Under the pieces are notes generated by a model, which searched no databases, was not told the origin of the DNA, and saw nothing but the letters and a program-made list of their open reading frames with translations. Made by a program: the position numbers and the translations under genes. Positions 1-5,434 of a stretch of 9,911 bases of DNA are shown one piece after another. Origin of the DNA: an uncultured Eubacteriales bacterium. Its GTDB lineage: Bacteria > Bacillota > Clostridia > Monoglobales > UMGS1388. The stretch covers positions 1-9,911 of the forward strand of contig URVP01000040.1 in the NCBI GenBank assembly GCA_900551345.1, read 5' to 3'. The first letter of the stretch is position 1; every line of letters begins with the position of its first letter.

Positions 1-197
1 CTATCGGTAAAAGTCCGTACAACTATATTACTTCAACAAAAATGAAGATGGCATATAACCGTCTTGCTACAGGGAAATATCAAGTATCTGAAGTTGCCGA
101 CAGCCTTGGCTACAGTGATATTTACACTTTTTCCAAAGCGTTTAAAAAGCATTTCGGACAAAATCCATCGAAGGTTTTTGATGAGGCTCATAATTAA
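1..197 (+). CDS. AraC-family transcriptional regulator, C-terminal end (5' truncated by window)
   Basis: Reading codons from base 3 gives 64 residues ending in TAA at 195-197. They cover the end of an AraC/XylS DNA-binding domain. The linker between the two helix-turn-helix units is visible (GKSPYNYI), then the second unit (QVSEVADSLGYSDIYTFSKA), then the family signature FKKHFGQNPSKVF. The sensor domain and first helix-turn-helix lie upstream of the window. AraC regulators of this kind usually answer a sugar and activate nearby catabolic genes. This one is transcribed towards the glycoside hydrolase operon on the other strand and ends 86 bases from the operon's last stop codon, so control of that operon is plausible but not shown by the sequence. 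The family call is firm; ligand and target are unknown. Confidence 0.93.
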   Translation, partial: IGKSPYNYITSTKMKMAYNRLATGKYQVSEVADSLGYSDIYTFSKAFKKHFGQNPSKVFDEAHN

Positions 198-220
198 GAA
201 TTTTCAATTGCCGATAAATC

Positions 221-261
221 AAAACAACCTATGCCGAATTTTAAGCATAGGTTGTTTTTTT
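221..261 (+). terminator. Rho-independent terminator of the AraC gene, probably shared with the convergent operon
   Basis: A perfect 14-bp stem (221-234 pairing with 245-258) closes a 10-base loop and is followed by seven T residues (255-261, partly inside the stem). It lies 23 bases after the AraC stop codon, which fits a classic terminator for the + strand. Read on the - strand, the same hairpin lies 22 bases past the stop of the Ig-like protein gene and is followed by TTTT and then GATTT. It could therefore also stop the operon, though less efficiently. Confidence 0.9.
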
Positions 262-283
262 GAGCTTGAATGTTAAAAAATTG

Positions 284-2818
284 TTATTTAATTACTTCGG
301 CACTGCAACATTCTGTCATGCTTTCTGCATCTTTCCACAGCATCAGCTTTATCTTATCAGCATCTTCAGAATTAAAATCATCCGGTGTAAATGTGTTTTT
401 GCCCATAGAAATATCAGTTTTTATAATGTCGCAGCTAATCATTACATTGCCGCTGTAGCTTGCCGCAATAACAAGTGCATCATTATATGCAGTGTTAGAA
501 TCAACAATGATTTGTCCATTTTCATATGATAATGTAGTATTCTTGATCTCGTCGCCTGAAACTTTAATCTCATATTGGACGGTTTTACCTGCATATGAAA
601 GAGTAACTGTTTTAGTTCCCTCCGTGTTTGTATCAAATCCCGAAACCTTCATAAAATCTGATGTAACTTCTCTTTGTGAGCCGTTCTTGTAATTTATTCT
701 TATAATTCCGCTTGTGTCAAATTCTTCGCCTGTATTATACTCTTTCTTTGCATTTGCAACTTGAATACTTTCAACAGGTTCATCTTCATACCATGCAAAG
801 TAAAGTTTGTCAATGGCAAGTATGTCTCCGCTTTGAAGTTTTCCGTTAAAACGCCATTGTATGCTAGGAGCATATCCTTTATCAACATTGTATACGGATT
901 TCATATTATACAGCCAGTCAATTGACTCAGCGGTTTCTTTGCTTTTATCAGTATCGTCATATATTTCTCTGAAATCTATAACAAAGTCATGCTCCCAGTA
1001 TCCAGGGTCGTCGGGATTCTCCGGGTCTATTTTCGTAACAGGCAGAGCATAGCTTTTGGTAGAAACCGTTGTACCAGTGCCGTTTTGATATTCAGCCCTG
1101 AAGTTGAATACAGGCTTGTATTGAGCGTAATTGCTTGCTCTGGTAGAAGTAAAAGTATTTGTATAATCAATAACCATAGCGTCAGCTCCAACAAGTCCGT
1201 CAAGTATTGTTCCGTCTTCTTGAACCACCTGTCCCGCTCCGCAGCTTTCGGAAAGAAATACTATTGCACCGCCTCCGCCGTGAGTTCCATCACCCTCTAT
1301 ATAAATGGCATAATCTTTACCGTTTTCGGCTTTTCCTTCAACCGGGCCCAGAGTAGTCATGGCACTGCCCCATTTCCATGCTCCCGCCGTGGAAATATCT
1401 TGATAAAGCTTGTATTTTATTGGTATTTCATCTTCAATAATATCAATTGTGTATGTGGTAGTTTCTCCCCCGTATGTAACCGTAATAATTTGATCTTCTG
1501 CAGGTTCGGAGGAGTCAAATCCTGTAACCGATGCATATTTGCTAAATAGCTTTCCGCTAGTTCCTTCACCCGGAACAATCATTCCGGTATGCCAATCAAA
1601 GTTGTCTCCCACACGGTAAAGTCTCTTGGGATTTTCAACCGTTATTCCGCCGCTTACTTCAAATTCACTTATACTAACGGTATATGTTGTTGTCAAACCG
1701 CCATAAGCAACCGTTATAATTTGTTGGTTTGCGGCAGAGGAAGAGTCAAAACCGGTTATTTTTACATTTGCATCATTTAAACTTACAGTTTCTTCGGTTC
1801 CGTCTTCAAAAGTTGCAGTAACGCTGCCTGTTTCAAAGTCAAAATCCTCATCAATTAAATACTCAGTTTTTGGAGAGTCAACTGTGATGCTTTTTATATT
1901 ATTAGGTTTATACTCAATTATTTCCACATTAAATTGTATTGTTTTGTTAAGCACGGTTGCCGTAAGTGTCAGTTCATTTGTAAGAGCCGTGTTTTTAAAA
2001 CCTGTTATTGTGACTCGTAAGTCATCAAGAGGTATATATTCGCTTACTTCGTTAGAGCCGCCTCGTTTTATTCCTATTGTGCCTTGAGTATAGTCAAATT
2101 CGTCATGATTTTGATAGTACTGTGTCTTATAATCCTGTATGGTAAGACCGGAAACCATGTCTTCTTTATACCAGTTAAACCCAAACTGTTCAAAAGTTAT
2201 GTCGCAGCCGTTGGTGATTGCGTGAACATTAAGTGTAATAACAGGATTAAAGTTGGTGGTTTGATATTTACCCAAAAGGTTATAAATCCATTCACCGTTT
2301 TCGTCATTTTCAAAATCACTGAGAGGTATAATTTTGGTAACCGTTTCCCCGTTTGTAGCCGGCAAACTTACTTCTTTTGATGAGTATTTTCGTTTGGGGT
2401 CAAGACGATAGTCGCTTTCCAAAGCTATTCTTATATTTTTGTTGCTGCTGTATGTTACTGCAAATTCACTGGCGTCAATCGCTCCGCTGTATGCATTGTC
2501 AGGCCCGTGCTTTCCGGTGGCAAGGAAATTACCATCGTTAAATGAGAACAGGTATCCTCCTTCAGACGGACCACCGGTTATATGTACCGCAGAGGAAGCT
2601 CCGCCAATTCCGTCTACCTTTTCGGATTGTGGTCCCAATTCAGCCGGGTCACTGCCGTTATTTCTGTAAGGTCCCCATTGTCCTACTTTTCCCGCATATT
2701 GAGAAAATGTGTAGTCAGGTGTTCTTTCTGATTCTTCGTCCAAAGCGAAAACCATTCCTGTCATGCTGCTTAATGTCAGCGCTATTGCAAGTAAAATACT
2801 GCACAGTTTCTTTTCCAT
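284..2818 (-). CDS. Secreted multi-domain protein with bacterial Ig-like (Big_3-type) domains and a duplicated unknown module
   Basis: The 844-residue product starts with a signal peptide (MEKKLC, a hydrophobic stretch to about residue 22, likely cleavage after VFA at 25). Domains in order: module A (about 36-220, ending FGFNWYKED); three Ig-like domains (about 224-302, 309-385, 389-462); module C (about 466-680, ending LYFAWYEDE), which resembles A; a fourth Ig-like domain (about 683-754); and a C-terminal domain (about 760-844). The Ig-like units carry the Big_3 pattern, with FDFETG or FDTSG early, then a GFD core (KITGFDSS, KVSGFDT) and a final T-V-x-Y-x-G strand. The third is degenerate in its middle strand. 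I see no catalytic motif, LPXTG anchor, SLH repeat or dockerin. The start is supported by AAGGGGG (2826-2832) seven bases upstream. It follows the rhamnosidase stop by 19 bases, so it is probably co-transcribed. Export and Ig-like content are well supported; a carbohydrate- or wall-binding role is inference. Confidence 0.9.
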   Translation of the reverse strand: MEKKLCSILLAIALTLSSMTGMVFALDEESERTPDYTFSQYAGKVGQWGPYRNNGSDPAELGPQSEKVDGIGGASSAVHITGGPSEGGYLFSFNDGNFLATGKHGPDNAYSGAIDASEFAVTYSSNKNIRIALESDYRLDPKRKYSSKEVSLPATNGETVTKIIPLSDFENDENGEWIYNLLGKYQTTNFNPVITLNVHAITNGCDITFEQFGFNWYKEDMVSGLTIQDYKTQYYQNHDEFDYTQGTIGIKRGGSNEVSEYIPLDDLRVTITGFKNTALTNELTLTATVLNKTIQFNVEIIEYKPNNIKSITVDSPKTEYLIDEDFDFETGSVTATFEDGTEETVSLNDANVKITGFDSSSAANQQIITVAYGGLTTTYTVSISEFEVSGGITVENPKRLYRVGDNFDWHTGMIVPGEGTSGKLFSKYASVTGFDSSEPAEDQIITVTYGGETTTYTIDIIEDEIPIKYKLYQDISTAGAWKWGSAMTTLGPVEGKAENGKDYAIYIEGDGTHGGGGAIVFLSESCGAGQVVQEDGTILDGLVGADAMVIDYTNTFTSTRASNYAQYKPVFNFRAEYQNGTGTTVSTKSYALPVTKIDPENPDDPGYWEHDFVIDFREIYDDTDKSKETAESIDWLYNMKSVYNVDKGYAPSIQWRFNGKLQSGDILAIDKLYFAWYEDEPVESIQVANAKKEYNTGEEFDTSGIIRINYKNGSQREVTSDFMKVSGFDTNTEGTKTVTLSYAGKTVQYEIKVSGDEIKNTTLSYENGQIIVDSNTAYNDALVIAASYSGNVMISCDIIKTDISMGKNTFTPDDFNSEDADKIKLMLWKDAESMTECCSAEVIK

Positions 2819-2837
2819 TTTAAATCCCCCTTATTTA

Positions 2838-5138
2838 TTAAAATTTATATTTTCCCGAACCCAAATTATATGTTTGTCCGTCTATGTAAGCAGTTGCAGT
2901 TGTGTTGGCAGGTATCTTAACTTCATATGAAATTTTCCCATTTTCTCGTTTCCAACCTGAGACAACTTCACCGTATACAGTTTTTACAGAGGCTTTGGCG
3001 TAATCAAGCTGATTTGTTACAAGCGGCTTGATTATTATATGTTTATAGCCGGGTTTTTCTTCATCATATTGTATGCCTGCCGCAGCCGAATACATCCAAT
3101 CCGCTATAGCACCGTATGCATAATGGTTAAATGAATTCATTTCATCGCTCCAAAACGATCCGTCCGGCTTTATTCCGTCCCAATGCTCCCAAATGGTAGT
3201 TGCGCCTTTTGTTACAGGATACAGCCAGGAGGGGTATTCACGCTGGAGGAGGAGGGAGTATGCAGTTTCTCCATATCCGTTATCTGAAAGACAATGGCAA
3301 AGGTAAGGAGTACCCAAAAATCCTGTTTTAAGCTTGTTGCCGTTCTCCTTTATCATTTTATCAAGCTCAGATGCAGCTCTCTTTTTGTCTGTTGCAAGGT
3401 TAAAGTAAAGAGCAAGGCAAAGTGCTGTCTGAGTTGTGTCGCATACTTTACCGTTGGGAGTAATAAATTCATTTCTGAATTCATCTACCACCTTTTTATA
3501 TAATGAGGAATATTTCTCATACTCTTTATCTTTTCCTAATACTTTCGCCGCTTTTGCCGTAATTCCTACTGAGTATGCATAAAATGCTGTTGCAATAAGT
3601 TGTTTTGATGTTGCCCCTACATAGGAACCTTCAGCTGAGTCGAGTCCTAGCCAATCACCATAGTGAAATCCCGTGTCCCAGAGATACTCGTTATCTCCCT
3701 GTACCCTTATGTAATTCACCCATTTTGTCATGCAGTCGAACTGTTGATTTAGAATTTGCGCATCTCCGTATGCAAGATACAATTTCCAAGGTACGATAGT
3801 TGCCGCATCGCCCCATCCGCTTGAGCCGAAATCATTCTCATCAAGAATATGAGGAATTACATATGGCACTGCACCATCTTCTCTTTGATCAAGTGCCATG
3901 TCCTTTAACCATTTAGAGTAAAATTTTGCAGTGTTAAAATTGGTTGCAGCGGTTTGCACAAACACCTGAGCGTCGCCTGTCCAGCCAAGCCTTTCATCAC
4001 GCTGAGGGCAGTCTGTGGGAATATCTACAAAATTACCCTTTTGCCCCCATATAACATTGTTGAAAAGCTTGTTTACCAATTCATCACTGCACTCAAAATA
4101 ACCCGTTCTATCCATATCGGTATGGATTACCTGTGCAGTAAATGTTTCTTTATTGAAATCTCCCGGGAACGCTATGATTCTAAGATACCTAAACCCTTGG
4201 AATGTAAAATACGGCGTATAAAATTCTTCTTCTCCGCCTTTAAGATAGTATGTAACCGTTTGTTTTGCACTTCTTAAGTTTCCACTGTAAAAATTGCCGT
4301 TTTTGTCAAGTACCTCTCCGTGCTGATATGAAACTCTGTTTCCCTTTTTTCCCTTAACCTTTAGTTTTACCCGGCCTACCAGATTCTGTCCGAAATCGAT
4401 TATGTTTTCGCCGTTTGGTGCCTTAAAAATTTTATATGGCTTTATTTCCTCGATAACTCGGCAAGGTTCATTTTCCTGTGCGGTTATATGATTTTTTGGA
4501 TAGTTTATTATATTAACCCTTTCCCAGTATTTATCATCATAATCCGGGTTACACCATTCATTTTCCAGCCGAGCATCGTATGTTTCACCGTCATATATGC
4601 TTGAAAACAGAATGGGACTGTCATATGTTTTCCAGCTTCCATCAGTGATTATCTTTTCCTTGGTTCCGTCTTTATATGATATATGCAGCTCCATTAAAGC
4701 CCCAAGAGTACAGTTTTTAAATGTGCCCTCTTGACGCCAATCGCCCCATCCGAGCCTGCCAAGGCACCAGCCCTTACCAAGCGTTATTCCTATTACATTA
4801 TTACCGCTTTTTATCATATTTGTTATATCATATGTCTGATATAGCAGATGTTTTTCATAGCTTGTGAACCCCGGAGTAAGTACCATATCTCCTACTTTTC
4901 TGCCGTTAAACTTTATCTCGTACAATCCCATTGCCGTTGCATAGATTCTTGCCGATTCTATGTTGTTTTGGGCAGTGAAAGTTTTTCTGAGTATGGGGCT
5001 TATACTACCCGCATTACCTTTGGGAGAACCTATCCATTCAGCCTCCCAGTTGTCCGGTGACATAAGACCTGTTTCAAAATAACCCTCAGACTCTGCTGTT
5101 TCTCCTTTGTTATCACTTATATTTTGTGCAGTGAGCAA
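2838..5138 (-). CDS. C-terminal fragment of the GH78 alpha-L-rhamnosidase with the complete catalytic part (766 residues)
   Basis: This frame runs from a TTG at 5138 to TAA at 2838-2840. Residue 1 is that TTG. It contains FETGL and EAEWIG near the start, a beta-sandwich region with ARIYATAMGLYEIKFNG (64-79) and TPGFTSYEKHLLYQTYD (88-104), then the (alpha/alpha)6 barrel and a C-terminal beta domain. The GH78 acid cluster TDCPQRDERLGWTGD is intact (Asp376, Glu382, Asp389), as is the second site TTIWEHWDG with Glu651. By analogy with Bacillus RhaB, Glu382 would be the general acid and Glu651 the general base. There is no inactivating change in the catalytic region. Whether it is translated on its own is unknown; an AGGA site seven bases before the TTG makes it possible. 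Confidence 0.6.
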   Translation of the reverse strand: MLTAQNISDNKGETAESEGYFETGLMSPDNWEAEWIGSPKGNAGSISPILRKTFTAQNNIESARIYATAMGLYEIKFNGRKVGDMVLTPGFTSYEKHLLYQTYDITNMIKSGNNVIGITLGKGWCLGRLGWGDWRQEGTFKNCTLGALMELHISYKDGTKEKIITDGSWKTYDSPILFSSIYDGETYDARLENEWCNPDYDDKYWERVNIINYPKNHITAQENEPCRVIEEIKPYKIFKAPNGENIIDFGQNLVGRVKLKVKGKKGNRVSYQHGEVLDKNGNFYSGNLRSAKQTVTYYLKGGEEEFYTPYFTFQGFRYLRIIAFPGDFNKETFTAQVIHTDMDRTGYFECSDELVNKLFNNVIWGQKGNFVDIPTDCPQRDERLGWTGDAQVFVQTAATNFNTAKFYSKWLKDMALDQREDGAVPYVIPHILDENDFGSSGWGDAATIVPWKLYLAYGDAQILNQQFDCMTKWVNYIRVQGDNEYLWDTGFHYGDWLGLDSAEGSYVGATSKQLIATAFYAYSVGITAKAAKVLGKDKEYEKYSSLYKKVVDEFRNEFITPNGKVCDTTQTALCLALYFNLATDKKRAASELDKMIKENGNKLKTGFLGTPYLCHCLSDNGYGETAYSLLLQREYPSWLYPVTKGATTIWEHWDGIKPDGSFWSDEMNSFNHYAYGAIADWMYSAAAGIQYDEEKPGYKHIIIKPLVTNQLDYAKASVKTVYGEVVSGWKRENGKISYEVKIPANTTATAYIDGQTYNLGSGKYKF

Positions 5139-5343
5139 GTTCTTTTCCTGTATATTTCACAAGATGAGAAGTGTCTGTTTCGATTTTTCCGCTTTCCCAC
5201 ATTCCGAAAACGGTTATTTCATATGCAGTCTGCATTACATCTTGTTTATCACTTTCCAATATCCATGAAAAACGGGGATTTTTATAATCAATACCAATGG
5301 GATTGGTCATATATTCACATTTTAAATCAATAATCTTAAGCAT
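5113..5343 (-). CDS. N-terminal fragment of the broken rhamnosidase (76 residues)
   Basis: This short frame encodes only the beginning of the N-terminal beta-sandwich domain of a GH78 enzyme (CEYMTNPIGID, PRFSW, QTAYEITV, WESGKIETD) and ends at a premature TGA. ATG codons occur at 5349 and 5343. The second is preferred because AGAGGG at 5350-5355 is six bases from it, whereas it directly abuts the first. GH78 proteins also commonly begin with a sequence like MLKI. Alone, the fragment would have no catalytic role and would probably not fold stably. Confidence 0.6.
   Translation of the reverse strand: MLKIIDLKCEYMTNPIGIDYKNPRFSWILESDKQDVMQTAYEITVFGMWESGKIETDTSHLVKYTGKELAHCTKYK
5146..5149 (-). 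promoter_or_regulatory. Possible internal ribosome binding site before TTG 5138
   Basis: AGGA followed by AAAGAAC places a Shine-Dalgarno-like core seven bases before the TTG at 5138-5136, in the frame of the intact catalytic part of the rhamnosidase. These bases also encode the conserved YTGKEL of the upstream frame, so the match may be chance. Confidence 0.25.
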
Positions 5344-5349
5344 TCTCAT

Positions 5350-5355
5350 CCCTCT
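5350..5355 (-). promoter_or_regulatory. Ribosome binding site that decides the rhamnosidase start
   Basis: AGAGGG (read on the - strand) lies directly against an ATG at 5349 and six bases before the ATG at 5343. Only the second has workable spacing, so translation most likely begins at 5343. Confidence 0.65.
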
Positions 5356-5380
5356 TTTTTGTGTTTTTGTTTAATTAGCA

Positions 5381-5418
5381 TTTCGGCTTCTCTGCAAATG
5401 CACACAGAGAAGCCGAAA
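5381..5418 (-). other. Intercistronic stem-loop between cellobiose phosphorylase and rhamnosidase
   Basis: A perfect 14-bp inverted repeat (5381-5394 with 5405-5418; core CGGCTTCTCTG) encloses a 10-base loop. It starts 16 bases after the phosphorylase stop and ends about 25 bases before the rhamnosidase ribosome binding site. On neither strand is it followed by a T run; on the - strand the T run precedes it and the hairpin ends in CCGAAATGC. It is thus not a standard intrinsic terminator. A role in mRNA processing, 3'-end protection of the phosphorylase message, or partial attenuation is possible. Confidence 0.7.
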
Positions 5419-5434
5419 AAATATTTATTAAATT

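Larger units (their letters stand above)
2838..5343 (-). pseudogene. GH78 alpha-L-rhamnosidase, frameshifted (disrupted near 5119)
   Basis: Two adjacent reading frames together make one GH78 inverting alpha-L-rhamnosidase, which releases terminal L-rhamnose from plant glycosides and polysaccharides. The 5' part begins MLKIIDLKCEYMTNPIGID, the usual start of the N-terminal beta-sandwich, and runs in frame to TKYK and a TGA (5113-5115). From about 5120 the homology continues one base ahead (ISDNKGE, FETGL, then DNWEAEWIG) with no further break to the stop at 2838-2840. Joined, this gives about 835-840 residues, in the family range. The family normally has a strand like YYWRVRV just at the junction; here it is missing, so a loss of about 11-17 bases fits better than a one-base sequencing error. 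The loop before WESGKIE is also short. The catalytic portion keeps all key acids, so the break looks recent, or the downstream part may still be made separately. No signal peptide is visible. The gene lies 91 bases after the GH94 stop and 19 bases before the Ig-like protein gene. Confidence 0.85.

Noticed and set aside
989..1549. 186-codon + strand open frame opposite the Ig-like protein gene
   Set aside because: It lies fully inside a well-supported - strand gene, its product is Cys- and Ser-rich without any domain, and it has no convincing ribosome binding site. It is an antisense shadow.
5349..5400. Possible separate promoter for the rhamnosidase (TTGCAG and TAATTA on the - strand)
   Set aside because: The two boxes are only 14 bases apart and the first is inside the stem-loop, so the match is too poor to list.
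5381..5418. Intrinsic terminator after cellobiose phosphorylase
   Set aside because: No T run follows the hairpin on the - strand, so it is listed as a stem-loop of unknown role.
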